A DNA stretch of 64,000 bases from JBBRWO01 sp964388455 (GTDB lineage: Bacteria > Actinomycetota > Coriobacteriia > Anaerosomatales > JAAXUF01). The notes beneath the pieces were generated by a model that was not told where the DNA came from, did not search any database, and worked only from the letters and a program-made list of their open reading frames with translations. The DNA is taken from assembly GCA_964388455.1 (NCBI GenBank), contig CAYMAN010000001.1, forward strand, positions 91,280 to 155,279. The letters are read 5' to 3'. This document shows positions 1-8,376 of the stretch, piece after piece. The stretch's first letter is position 1. Each line of letters opens with the position of its first letter. Position numbers and translations under genes: made by a program.

Positions 1-447
1 GCGGCGCTGCAGGATGAACGCGGCCTCGAGGATGAACAGCGAGTACATCGACCAGAACCACGAGTTCACGCTGCCCGAGAAGTACACCAGCACGGTGACC
101 ACCAGTGCATCGAGTGCGAGCTGCAGGTTGTTCCACACGGCGATGTTGCCCAGCTGTTTGTAGTTGAGCTGGTAGAAGGTGTTGTAGACGACCACGAAGC
201 CCAGAGCGACGGCGGGAATCGCCATTCGCTGCACCAGCTCGGCGAGCGGCATGACGGTCGTGTACGCCAGACCGGCGAGCGTGGAGTACGTCACGAGCAC
301 GATGAGGAGCGCCCAGCGGATGCGAACGACCAGGCCTACTCGGCGGATGTTCGCTTGGAGGGCCTCGATGTCATAGCGCGTCGGCTGCTCTCGCCACGAC
401 ACCATGAGTGCGCGTTCGATGCGCTTCTTGAGCCGGCTTGGAGTCAA
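1..447 (-). CDS. Membrane sensor N-terminus (probable histidine kinase), cut by window edge
   Basis: I translated this frame by hand; it is open from position 1 to a TTG start at 447, preceded by GGAGGT at 7-nt spacing. An in-frame stop lies just upstream. The 149 visible residues hold a basic amphipathic start and four hydrophobic segments (about 44-62, 72-88, 109-124, 130-147). A YFSGSVNSWF stretch before the last segment resembles the membrane sensor part of RegB/PrrB-like histidine kinases, where a short glycine-rich loop joins two helices. The catalytic part would lie outside the window, so kinase identity is an inference. The gene is divergent from the cytochrome assembly gene, with about 160 bp between them. 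An integral membrane protein of another class is possible. Confidence 0.5.
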   Translation of the reverse strand, partial: MTPSRLKKRIERALMVSWREQPTRYDIEALQANIRRVGLVVRIRWALLIVLVTYSTLAGLAYTTVMPLAELVQRMAIPAVALGFVVVYNTFYQLNYKQLGNIAVWNNLQLALDALVVTVLVYFSGSVNSWFWSMYSLFILEAAFILQRR

Positions 448-606
448 GCGGGGGACCTCCGGACATCAGGCAATCTGGCTCGTATCACGCACGACCGGTT
501 CGCGCATGTCAGGAGAGTGTACCTGCGCGCGCGAAGAGCGGGCAATCCCATGTGGATTCGATGTGGGATGGCCGGAGTGACGAACACCGCATCGTATACT
601 TGCGCC

Positions 607-1620
607 ATGAACCCACAGCAGACCTACGAGCTCATCACCGCGCTCACGACACGACTACAAGCAATCGGCGGGCCGCTGCAGATTCTCATCGCCGGCTTCG
701 CCGTAGTTGTCGTGGGATGCGCGCTGCTGCCGCTCAGCCTCGTTTGGCGCGGTCGCGCGTTGGCGGCGATGGCGGCGCTGCTGCTCGTCGGCGAGGCGGT
801 GCTCGCGTGGTACCACTTCCGGCTCTGGCAGCTCGCCGTTGTGATCGATCCGTCCACCGGCATGCTGACCGGCAACGTCGCCCCGCCACTGTGGATCGAG
901 TCCGAGAAACTCTACGTCTGGGCACTCATCACAGCGCTCATGGGGGTCTTCCTGCGGCGACACCGAGAGGAGCTGCTCCCCGGCGTCATGCTCGTGGTCG
1001 CCGCGCTCGCGGCCGGCGGAGTCCTCCTGGGCGAGCCGTTCAGCAATCCGCTGCCAGGGTTCCTCGGCCAGTACATGGGGTATCTGCAGGCGATGGCGTC
1101 GGGCGGACAGTCTGCCATGGGCGCGTTCCAGGGCATGGAGTCCGCACGGCAGTTCTACTACAACGCGTGGTTCATGTGGGTGCATCCGCCGCTGCTGTTC
1201 TTCAGCTACGGAGCGTTCACGATCTCGTTCTTGGCGACACTTCAGATGATTAAGCGGCGCCACTCGGCGTACGAGACGACCGCGTATCGCTGGGCCCGGC
1301 TCGGGTATCTGCCGCTGACCTTTGGGATGCTCATCGGATTCCCGTGGGCCTTGGCCGCGTGGACGGGCGAGTCATGGTGGTGGTCGGGCAAGGTCAACAT
1401 GTCGATCATGATGTGGCTGCTCTACACTGCCGTGCTGCATGCGCGACTCTACCTGCGGCAACGCGGGATGTGGCAGACGGTGGCGGTGTTGGGCGTGCTG
1501 TCGTTCGTGGTGCTGATCCTGACCTACGTCACGACGTACGTGGTGCCCGGAGCGCACAGCTATGCGCTGCTGCCTGGCGCGCGTGCACTGATCGCGGCGA
1601 TAGCGGGAGGTGCGGCATGA
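607..1620 (+). CDS. CcsA/CcmF-like cytochrome c assembly protein
   Basis: A 337-residue polytopic membrane protein with about eight hydrophobic segments. It has the haem-handling layout of the CcsA/CcmF/CcmC family: a WVHPPLLFFSY segment (His about 193), a tryptophan-rich loop (GESWWWSG, about 255-261) standing where CcsA has its WD motif, and further His near 278 and 317. These proteins present haem outside the membrane for attachment to CxxCH apocytochromes. The WD motif is degenerate, so it is a divergent member. The start chosen is ATG 607; no Shine-Dalgarno is well placed, but TATACT at 595-600 would put a transcription start on the ATG, so a leaderless mRNA is possible. The next gene overlaps by ATGA. 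A client cytochrome is encoded about 5 kb away at 6198-6647. Confidence 0.72.
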   Translation: MNPQQTYELITALTTRLQAIGGPLQILIAGFAVVVVGCALLPLSLVWRGRALAAMAALLLVGEAVLAWYHFRLWQLAVVIDPSTGMLTGNVAPPLWIESEKLYVWALITALMGVFLRRHREELLPGVMLVVAALAAGGVLLGEPFSNPLPGFLGQYMGYLQAMASGGQSAMGAFQGMESARQFYYNAWFMWVHPPLLFFSYGAFTISFLATLQMIKRRHSAYETTAYRWARLGYLPLTFGMLIGFPWALAAWTGESWWWSGKVNMSIMMWLLYTAVLHARLYLRQRGMWQTVAVLGVLSFVVLILTYVTTYVVPGAHSYALLPGARALIAAIAGGAA

Positions 1621-2324
1621 TGGCGGGCATCGAGGAAATCCGACAGCGCCTCTGGGACTTCACTCTCACCATCATCACCGTCGCGGTTCTGGCATCGCTC
1701 GGCATCCAGTCGTTCGTCGGCACCGTGTGGGTCTGGATGGCCGAGCGCGGCACAGAAGGCTGGAGCCAGAGTGCGGCCTACTCCGACTACATCACCATGA
1801 TGAACGCGATCGCGGCGCCACAGGTGCTGGCGCTCGTGGTGGTCATGGGCCTGTGCGTGCCCAAGCGCCTATTCTCTCGGCGAGTCTTGCTGGTGGCGTC
1901 GCTGGCGATGGTGGCGGTGGGCGTCGCCGGCGGAATCGTGTCTGGCAGCCTAGGCCTCGGCCTCGCGACCTACCTGTCGCTCGCGGCCATCATCCAGGTC
2001 GCGGTCGTGGTGATGACGGTCGCCGGCGTTCGCGGACCGTCGTACCTGACCGAAGGACGGCTGACCAAGACAGGGAGCGGCCTTCTCCACCTGGGCTTCA
2101 TCGTCTTCGTGATCGTGGTCGTGGCCCTGCAGCGCTCGGCGCTGATGCTGCCGGTGTTCTGGGTGAGCGCAGTGCTTGTGACGGCAGGCACCGCGATGTC
2201 GTTCTACGCCAGCCGGATCGCATGGCACCGGAGCCACCCGCAGCCCGATGCTTCATTCGTCGAGGAGCCCGCGGCTGCGGACGTCGCCGAGGAGCCCGAA
2301 GTGGCCGGCCCCGACGCTCTTTAG
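1617..2324 (+). CDS. Polytopic membrane protein coupled to the CcsA-like gene
   Basis: 235 residues starting at ATG 1617 inside the ATGA overlap with the upstream gene (a second Met follows at once). There are about five to six hydrophobic helices (roughly 15-35, 60-80, 88-108, 112-135, 158-178, 182-202) and an acidic, Ala/Pro/Glu-rich cytoplasmic tail of about 30 residues. I do not recognise the family. Its overlap with the cytochrome c assembly gene suggests a shared job, for instance a second subunit of a haem delivery complex; that is inference. Its stop overlaps the stop of the convergent peptidase gene (shared TTAG at 2321-2324). Confidence 0.6.
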   Translation: MMAGIEEIRQRLWDFTLTIITVAVLASLGIQSFVGTVWVWMAERGTEGWSQSAAYSDYITMMNAIAAPQVLALVVVMGLCVPKRLFSRRVLLVASLAMVAVGVAGGIVSGSLGLGLATYLSLAAIIQVAVVVMTVAGVRGPSYLTEGRLTKTGSGLLHLGFIVFVIVVVALQRSALMLPVFWVSAVLVTAGTAMSFYASRIAWHRSHPQPDASFVEEPAAADVAEEPEVAGPDAL

Positions 2325-4174
2325 GCCTCGCGGATCATGTGCGCGACGAGCGAGGTCACGCGCTCAACCACCTCGGGCTCGATGTTCTCGGTGGTGTCGG
2401 TCTTCCAGTGCCAGTTGACTGGCACGCCGGTCGATTCGAACGCCATCAGGGTGAGCGCCTTGTAGCCACGCGCGAGCGCGGCGGTCGCGTCAGTCGAAAG
2501 TCCCTTGTATGCGCGCGGCTTCACGAGGATCTCCTGCTCGCGCGAAACGCGCTTGGCCAATGAGATCATGCGGCGATCCGCACGGTAGCGGCGCGCCATG
2601 CCCTCGGACGTGACCCAAGAGAGCTGTCCTGCACCCACGTTGTCGAGGTTGATGATCATCGCATCGCGGATGTCCTCGCCGTAGGCCTCGAGGAACGCCT
2701 GCATGCCCACGGTGCCGACTTCCTCGGCTCCCGTTGCGACGAACCAGACCTCCTTCTCGGCAAAGTCACGGTCGATGGTTTCGGTCACACGGCGGCGGAT
2801 TCTAGCAGCCTCGTTGGCGGCGAAATCCTCGTCCTCGATGGGATCGTCGCCGGCCCAGCCGCCCTTCCAGCCTAGGCCGCCGGCTTCATCATCGTCATCG
2901 TCTCCGCTGCCGAACTGGTCCCACGAGCCGATGTCCTTGCCGGCCTTGCGCGCGTCGAACTCGTCGTCGACACCCAGCCAGCCCTTCACGTCGTGATCCT
3001 CCTCGCGCTTCTTCTTGCCCAGTCCCAACCCGCCGAGGAGGCCGCGGCGTGGCTTCTCGCCCGCGTCGCGCAGCTCGGGAGCGCCGAGGCCGGCGAGCGG
3101 TTCGTCGGCAGGCGCTTCGGAGACGGCCTCCCAGTTCTCGCCGTCGTCGAAGGTGGCGTGAGTGCGCGTGTCTTCTCGGCCGGACACAGCGGCGAACTCG
3201 ATGGTCTCGAAGTCGAGCAGGCCTTGGCCGCGCTGCGGACCGCGCGCGGGCTCGCCGTCGGGCTCGACCCAGTTGAAGTCGTCGGGAAGCTCGGTGACCG
3301 GAGCACGACCACCGGCCGGCGTGTAGGAAAGCAGTGCGCCCTCAGGGACCACGTCAGCGTCGCGCGCCTCCTCGGCGGTGTGGCGAACCGGGGTGAACTG
3401 CGTAGTCGAGAAGCGGGAAACATCCGGCTCCGGCACGAGGCTGTGCAGCACGCCGAGCATCGCGGCGACGCCGGATGCGTTGTCGTTTGCGCCTGCGACG
3501 AACGGCATCGCCAGCTCGCGGTGGATGTTGATGAGCAGAGGGACCAGCAGGTAGGCCGCTACTACAAGCGTCGCGTACCAGGTGTACATGTCGATGGTGG
3601 CTGCGAGACTCCCGGACACGAACGGCAGCGGAAGCGCCTTGATCAGCAGTAGCACCGGCACAGCGAACGTGCAGAACTTCATGAGCGCGAACGTTGTAGG
3701 GAACTGTCCGACCATGCCCGGTGAGAACGCGAGCGAAGCGCGCGCGGAATCATAGTGAGCGACGACCACTACCTTCATCAGACGCTCACCGCGACGGGCG
3801 CGGGGCACGTGACGTGCGATGACGTTCTGACTCGGGCCCTTGGGCATGAGCCGTGAGAGGCCCCAGCGAGTGTCGAGGTCCGACCAGAACACGAACGCCG
3901 TGATCGCCGAGAGCGCGAACGCCGGCCACAGCAGTTGCCCCCCGAGAAGCCACGTCCCGGCCACGACCGCCGAGAGGATCGTCAGCGCGTGGTAGATGAC
4001 GTACGCCCACGCGTAGGTGCGCGGAGCCTCGAACGACTGAATCTCAGGTTCGAGCCCTCGGGCTATGAACGCCGACTCGACGTATGCCGCCGCGCGGTGC
4101 TCCGCGTCCGTGGTCGCTGGTCGCGGTCCGATCTCGTCGGCGAGGGCGGTGATGTGCTGCATGATCTCGGCCAT
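2321..4174 (-). CDS. Membrane M28-family metallopeptidase with large acidic insertion
   Basis: 617 residues from ATG 4174, preceded by GGAGGT at good spacing; an upstream in-frame Met at 4225 lacks this. All M28 di-zinc positions are visible: H140-x-D142 (HYDSA), D231 (GANDNASG), E484-E485 (GAEEVG), D511 (NLDNVG) and H589 (NWHWKTD). Unlike secreted M28 aminopeptidases it carries four hydrophobic helices (about 56-76, 79-97, 163-182, 197-216) between the N-terminal cap and the second metal ligand. A low-complexity acidic and glycine-rich stretch of about 220 residues (252-470, including DDDDDE) separates the zinc-binding halves. It probably acts as a membrane-anchored amino- or carboxypeptidase. 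The side of the membrane bearing the active site cannot be read from sequence. It is convergent with the preceding gene. Confidence 0.8.
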   Translation of the reverse strand: MAEIMQHITALADEIGPRPATTDAEHRAAAYVESAFIARGLEPEIQSFEAPRTYAWAYVIYHALTILSAVVAGTWLLGGQLLWPAFALSAITAFVFWSDLDTRWGLSRLMPKGPSQNVIARHVPRARRGERLMKVVVVAHYDSARASLAFSPGMVGQFPTTFALMKFCTFAVPVLLLIKALPLPFVSGSLAATIDMYTWYATLVVAAYLLVPLLINIHRELAMPFVAGANDNASGVAAMLGVLHSLVPEPDVSRFSTTQFTPVRHTAEEARDADVVPEGALLSYTPAGGRAPVTELPDDFNWVEPDGEPARGPQRGQGLLDFETIEFAAVSGREDTRTHATFDDGENWEAVSEAPADEPLAGLGAPELRDAGEKPRRGLLGGLGLGKKKREEDHDVKGWLGVDDEFDARKAGKDIGSWDQFGSGDDDDDEAGGLGWKGGWAGDDPIEDEDFAANEAARIRRRVTETIDRDFAEKEVWFVATGAEEVGTVGMQAFLEAYGEDIRDAMIINLDNVGAGQLSWVTSEGMARRYRADRRMISLAKRVSREQEILVKPRAYKGLSTDATAALARGYKALTLMAFESTGVPVNWHWKTDTTENIEPEVVERVTSLVAHMIREA

Positions 4175-4368
4175 CTGAAAACCTCCGGCACGGGGACGTG
4201 CTGGGCCGAGCGACCGGTTGGCCACTCCCCCATATGTTAGCGCAGCGCAGTGACTTGTCCCTCATCTATCGGCGAGTTCTCGGAGTGTGGGGGCCATGTC
4301 CCAATGTGTTCACAAGATGCTAACCGGCATTTCACCAACGGCGGAGACTCGCTGCATACGCTGCTGTC

Positions 4369-4824
4369 ATGAAACTGACGCAACGATTTCAACGCCGTCC
4401 TGACCTGTCCCGTCTTCAGTCCGCCATCATCTCGGGGCTCGTCGAGGTTCTGGTGCTCCTGGTGCTCGTGGTGCTGGTCTGGGCGGTGATCGGTGTCGGG
4501 CTTGATGTGTGGGACGCGATCACGATGCGTTCGGTCGACGCGTTTAAGAAGCTCACGATCGAGCTCCTGACGGTGTTCATCTTCATCGAGATATTTCACT
4601 CGCTCACCGAGTACCTGCGCTCGAAGCGGATCCGGATCACCACGCTCGTCGATGCGTCGATGGCATTCATTCTGCGCGAGCTCTGGGTGGGGATGTACGG
4701 CGGCGAGATGGAGTGGCAACTGTTGCTCGCGCTCGCCGTGATGGTGCTGGCACTTGGAGCGGTTCGTACGCTCGCGGTCGTGTACTCGCCCGGTGAGCGC
4801 GCGTCCGACCTCGCGGATGGCTAG
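4369..4824 (+). CDS. PsiE-like small membrane protein
   Basis: 151 residues with four hydrophobic helices. The central ELLTVFIFIEIFHSLTEYLR ... LVDASMAFILRELWVG pattern matches the PsiE (phosphate-starvation-inducible E) family, which has no assigned biochemical role. The length fits the family (about 130-160 residues). The start ATG 4369 lacks a clear ribosome binding site. The stop lies inside the start region of the next small gene (ATG 4817), so the two reading frames overlap by 8 nt and are probably co-translated. The 194 bp upstream hold no other gene that I can see. Confidence 0.75.
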   Translation: MKLTQRFQRRPDLSRLQSAIISGLVEVLVLLVLVVLVWAVIGVGLDVWDAITMRSVDAFKKLTIELLTVFIFIEIFHSLTEYLRSKRIRITTLVDASMAFILRELWVGMYGGEMEWQLLLALAVMVLALGAVRTLAVVYSPGERASDLADG

Positions 4825-5038
4825 CACGATGGGCGCCCTGTACGACATCGCACAGCAGGTGAATGGCGCACTCGCTCAGAAGCACGCCGGCGATGCCATC
4901 GGTCTCGTGCTCGCTAAGGGCGAGATCGCCACGCGCACCGGGTTCCTGGTCACGCTCATCTCTCCAACGGATCCCGACGATCCCGCCAAAGTACAAGCAC
5001 TCCGAGAGGCCGCTCGCGACCTCGGCATCGCCGTCTAG
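4817..5038 (+). CDS. Small protein of unknown function (73 aa)
   Basis: 73 residues from ATG 4817, overlapping the end of the PsiE-like gene and followed 11 bp later by the HAMP protein gene. It is soluble, with no membrane segment or cysteine. Helix-forming ends (GALYDIAQQVNGALAQ and DDPAKVQALREAARDLG) flank a probable beta-rich middle (GDAIGLVLAKGEIATRTGFLVTLI would read as two strands). I do not recognise the family. Tight packing on both sides suggests that it works with the HAMP protein, perhaps as a soluble partner; this is inference. An upstream Met at 4754 would overlap the PsiE-like gene much more and is less likely. Confidence 0.55.
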   Translation: MASTMGALYDIAQQVNGALAQKHAGDAIGLVLAKGEIATRTGFLVTLISPTDPDDPAKVQALREAARDLGIAV

Positions 5039-5049
5039 GAAGGCTCACC

Positions 5050-6099
5050 GTGAAAACCACCGTTCGAAGCCGTATCGCAATCGCCATGACCATTCTCGTC
5101 GTGGCCAATGCTGTCGGTGCCGCATTCTCGTGGTGGGCGTACGGGGAGACCGCACGCTTCAGCGCCGAGGCCCGCACCGCATCCCGGCGAGCGGCACTCG
5201 CGAGTGCGGCTGCTGAGCGCGTCACCGCATGGTCAGCGGATGCAGGCACACTCGCGTTCGCTGCGCGGGAGGCGAAGCGCTCCGAAGACATCTCCGGTCC
5301 GTACGGCAACGTGCTCGGCTCTGAGTTGGCTGCGACCGGCGCGCTCCGCCGGCTCAACACGCAGTTCGGCGCCGATGCAGCACCACTCGCCGACCAGTGG
5401 GAGGAGCTGCGCCTTCTGACCTACCTCTGGGTGAACTCCGAGGCGGTCGACGGGGGGACCGACATTCGTTTGAGCCGCATGTCCGACGGTCGCATTCGCG
5501 CGAGTTCCGAATCGAACCTGGTTGCGCCTGAGGGATTCGCCGATCAGACCGCTTCGCAGTTCCGCACGACGATCCGCCAGCGAACCGAGGCGCTCAAGGA
5601 CGGGACGCTGCGCCAGATTGTTGTGAGCTCGGAGCAGACTGCCGTCGAGGCGGCTGTCGCTGCAGATGAGGCGCTCGCGCTCGCCCGGAACGGAACCATC
5701 ACGACGCTGCTCTTTGTGCTGTTGTTGGCGGTGGGCGCTTCGATCTGGCTGTACCGTAGCATCGCGCGCCCGCTCACCAACGCTCGCATCTTCGCCGACC
5801 GCGTCGCCGCCGGCGACTGGGCGGCCACGTTCACCCTCCACCGATCCGATGAGATCGGCGCGCTCACGCATGCGGTCGAGAACATGAAGGACGCGTTCGT
5901 CCGCAAGGCGACGATCATGAGCGAGATGGCGGGGGCGGTACTGGTGACCTCCGGGCAGGTCGACGCCGCCGCCAAACATGCTCAGCAGACCGTCGCTTCA
6001 GGCGAGACCTCCCCCGCGGCTCTCGCCGAGGACCTCGCCGCGGTCAGCACGCGCACCGAGACTCTCACCGGGCTCGCAGCTCAGATGCTGCAGGACTAG
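5050..6099 (+). CDS. HAMP-domain membrane protein lacking an output domain
   Basis: 349 residues from GTG 5050 with an AGGAAGG site upstream. Architecture: membrane helix 8-28, extracytoplasmic helical domain about 30-210, second membrane helix about 217-237, HAMP domain about 236-288 (SIARPLTNA start, SDEIGALTHAVENM end), then about 60 residues of helical tail. This is the front half of a chemoreceptor or sensor kinase. The long methyl-accepting hairpin with its conserved tip, and any kinase or cyclase domain, are absent. The frame ends at a clean stop followed by a strong terminator, so this looks like a real short protein and not a sequencing break. It could signal by binding another protein, possibly the 73-residue product encoded just upstream. 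Confidence 0.72.
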   Translation: MKTTVRSRIAIAMTILVVANAVGAAFSWWAYGETARFSAEARTASRRAALASAAAERVTAWSADAGTLAFAAREAKRSEDISGPYGNVLGSELAATGALRRLNTQFGADAAPLADQWEELRLLTYLWVNSEAVDGGTDIRLSRMSDGRIRASSESNLVAPEGFADQTASQFRTTIRQRTEALKDGTLRQIVVSSEQTAVEAAVAADEALALARNGTITTLLFVLLLAVGASIWLYRSIARPLTNARIFADRVAAGDWAATFTLHRSDEIGALTHAVENMKDAFVRKATIMSEMAGAVLVTSGQVDAAAKHAQQTVASGETSPAALAEDLAAVSTRTETLTGLAAQMLQD

Positions 6100-6100
6100 C

Positions 6101-6186
6101 GAGGCCCGGCCACAAACCTCCCGTGGCCGGGCCTCGCGCTGTCTCTCTTCCCGCGACCGGCGGTCATCCCGCCGTCGGTCGCGGGT
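6101..6186. terminator. Double hairpin, bidirectional terminator
   Basis: Two strong hairpins sit between convergent genes. The first pairs GAGGCCCGGCCAC (6101-6113) with GTGGCCGGGCCTC (6123-6135) across a 9-nt loop. The second pairs CCCGCGACCGGCGG (6150-6163) with a nearly complementary arm ending at 6186, with one bulge. Neither has a long T run, but the position between the HAMP gene and the cytochrome gene fits termination from both sides. Confidence 0.75.
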
Positions 6187-6197
6187 CCCGCTTTCGC

Positions 6198-6647
6198 CTA
6201 CTGGATGCCAGGCTCCTCGTGAGCCGGATCCGTGTTGTGGCACTTCATGCAGTCCTTCACGTGACGCACCGAGTGCTTTGCCTGCAGCACCGGGTCGTCG
6301 CTGTGACACGTGCACCCAGGGATCGGGATCGTGAACCGGTAGTTCACCGGCTCGGCTGTGCCCGCAGCGACCATGTCATTGAAGGCCGTCTTCATCTCCG
6401 GCGTACGAACCCACATGCCGCCAAACTGGTAGAGCAGCGCCGCCAGCACGATCAGCACGACGATCGTCACGCCGAGCCCGATGAAGATGCGCTTCACGAC
6501 CCGCTTCCACCGCGGCCCCGCCGAGGGGCACGCAGCCTCCTCGGCCACGGCTCCCTCGGCGGAATCGATCGTGGATTCCTCGGCGGATGGTTCGACCGCT
6601 TCGGTGCTGGTCTCCTCGGCGGTGCTTTCTGTGTCGAACTTGCTCAT
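6198..6647 (-). CDS. Membrane-anchored small c-type cytochrome
   Basis: 149 residues: an acidic, Ser/Thr/Glu-rich cytoplasmic N-terminus (1-45), one membrane helix (about 52-73), and a C-terminal extracytoplasmic part with haem motifs. C133-M-K-C136-H137 is a canonical CxxCH. C112-T-C114-H115 has only one residue between the cysteines (CxCH), which is not a standard attachment site. H125 and H129 between them could serve as distal ligands. It is encoded just downstream of hcp (15 bp from the hcp stop), so it may pass electrons from the quinone pool in nitrogen-oxide metabolism; this is inferred from position. The family is not one I can name with certainty. A cytochrome c assembly gene lies at 607-1620. 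Confidence 0.65.
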   Translation of the reverse strand: MSKFDTESTAEETSTEAVEPSAEESTIDSAEGAVAEEAACPSAGPRWKRVVKRIFIGLGVTIVVLIVLAALLYQFGGMWVRTPEMKTAFNDMVAAGTAEPVNYRFTIPIPGCTCHSDDPVLQAKHSVRHVKDCMKCHNTDPAHEEPGIQ

Positions 6648-6662
6648 ATCGCGTGTCGCTTT

Positions 6663-8303
6663 CTAGCCGAGGATCTCGGCGAGGTCAGCCTCGGCGGTGC
6701 CGATGGGCTTGATGTTGAAGTTCTCGACGAGCACACCCAGCACGTTGGGGGTGATGAACGCCGGCAGTGTCGGTCCGAGGCGCATGTCGGTGATGCCGAG
6801 CGACAGCAGCGTCAGCAGCACGGCGACGGCCTTCTGCTCGTACCAGGAGAGGATGATCGAGAGCGGCAGTTCGTTGACGCCGACCTCGAACGCATCGGCC
6901 AGAGCGACCGCGATCTTGATTGCCGAGTAGGCGTCGTTGCACTGGCCCACGTCCATGAGGCGCGGCAGGCCACCGATCTCGCCCAGCTGCTTGTCGAAGA
7001 AGCGGAACTTGCCGCAGGCGAGTGTCAGCACGATGGTGTCGGCCGGCGTCTGCTCCACAAACTCGGTGTAGTAGTTGCGGCCGGGCTTGGCGCCGTCGCA
7101 GCCGCCCACTAGGAAGAAGTGCTTGATGGCGCCGGACTTCACGGCCTCGATCACGGTCGGGGCGACGGAAAGCACGGTGTTGTGGCCAAAGCCCACCATG
7201 ACCTCGCCGCCGTCAGCCGTCGTGTCCTCGGCGAATCCGTCCATCGCCAGCGCCTTCTCGACAACCGCCGAGAAGTCCTCACGCGAAACGTGCGGCAGGC
7301 CGGGGAAGTTCACGGGGCCGGAGGTGAATACGCGGTCCGCGTAAGACGCCTTCGGCGGCATGAGGCAGTTGGTGGTCATCAGCACGGCGCCAGGGAAGTC
7401 CGCGAACTCCTTGTGCTGGTTCTGCCATGCGGTGCCAAAGTGGCCGATGAACTGCGGGTGCTTCTTGAGCTCCGGATATGCGTGCGTGGGGAGCATCTCA
7501 CCGTGGGTGTAGACGTTGACGCCGGTGCCGTCGGTGGCCTTGAGGATTGCCTCCATATCGGCGAGATCGTGACCGGAGACGAGAATCGCCTTTCCGGCCT
7601 TGTGGCCGAGCGGGACCTTGGTCGGAACGGGCTGGCCGTAGGTGCCGGTGTTGGCCGCGTCGAGGATCTCCATGGCGCGGAGGTTGACGGTGCCGCACTC
7701 GAGCGTGAGGGCGACCCAGTCGTTGAGGGTGAGCGACTCGTCGGAGAACGCCGCGAGCGCCTTGAAGAGGTAGCTGTAGATCATCGGGTCGGTGTGGCCG
7801 AGGGTGCGAGCGTGCTGCTCGTAGGCGCCAACGCCCTTCATGCCGTACAGCGTGGTCTCCTGCAGTGACTGGATGTCAGCATCAGCGTCGCCGTTCCAGT
7901 TCACGCCGAGCTCCTGGCCCTGAGCGACCTTGCCCTCGACCGAGGCGGCGGGGGCGAATGTGGCGTAGATGCCCTCGTACGACGATGGGCCGCCGGCTGC
8001 CGCGACCTTGACCTTGAGCGCCTCGCGAAGCGCAACGGCCTCGTCGACGATACCCGCGATGGAGTTGGGGTCGAAGTCGACGTTGGTGAGCGTGGTGAAC
8101 AGCGCGTCTGCGATGAACGCGCCTTCGACGGCGGTCTCGACACCGAGCTTCTCGGCATCAACGGCCACGAGCGCGATACCGCGACATGCGTTGACGAGCA
8201 GATCCTGTAGTGCCGCGACGTCTTCCTTCTTGCCGCAGACCCCTACAGTGGTACAGGCCTCGCCGCGAGCGGTCTGCTCGCACTGGTTACAGAACATAGA
8301 CAT
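6663..8303 (-). CDS. hcp: Hybrid cluster protein (class I), NO reductase / protein S-nitrosylase
   Basis: 546 residues from ATG 8303, preceded by GGGGA. The N-terminal C5-C8-C17-C23 pattern (CX2CX8CX5C) is the class I [4Fe-4S] site of strict anaerobes. All hybrid-cluster ligands are visible: His in GHDL, Glu in THGEMLP, Cys in TTNCLMP, Cys in GGCDGAKP, Cys in LACGKF, Cys in GQCNDAY, and Glu/Lys in SWYEQKA. Known members reduce nitric oxide to N2O and hydroxylamine in vitro, in the cytoplasm. The neighbours (ferredoxin, YgbA-like protein, Crp/Fnr regulator) support a nitrosative stress role. Two tandem 12-bp repeats lie about 75-105 bp upstream. The longer in-frame extension to 8453 has no ribosome binding site. 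Confidence 0.95.
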   Translation of the reverse strand: MSMFCNQCEQTARGEACTTVGVCGKKEDVAALQDLLVNACRGIALVAVDAEKLGVETAVEGAFIADALFTTLTNVDFDPNSIAGIVDEAVALREALKVKVAAAGGPSSYEGIYATFAPAASVEGKVAQGQELGVNWNGDADADIQSLQETTLYGMKGVGAYEQHARTLGHTDPMIYSYLFKALAAFSDESLTLNDWVALTLECGTVNLRAMEILDAANTGTYGQPVPTKVPLGHKAGKAILVSGHDLADMEAILKATDGTGVNVYTHGEMLPTHAYPELKKHPQFIGHFGTAWQNQHKEFADFPGAVLMTTNCLMPPKASYADRVFTSGPVNFPGLPHVSREDFSAVVEKALAMDGFAEDTTADGGEVMVGFGHNTVLSVAPTVIEAVKSGAIKHFFLVGGCDGAKPGRNYYTEFVEQTPADTIVLTLACGKFRFFDKQLGEIGGLPRLMDVGQCNDAYSAIKIAVALADAFEVGVNELPLSIILSWYEQKAVAVLLTLLSLGITDMRLGPTLPAFITPNVLGVLVENFNIKPIGTAEADLAEILG

Positions 8304-8376
8304 GATCGGTTCCCCTTTTCGTCTTTGGTGCTTCCGGCATTCGTTCTTTGCAGTGCAGCCACACCCGCGTGGCGTT

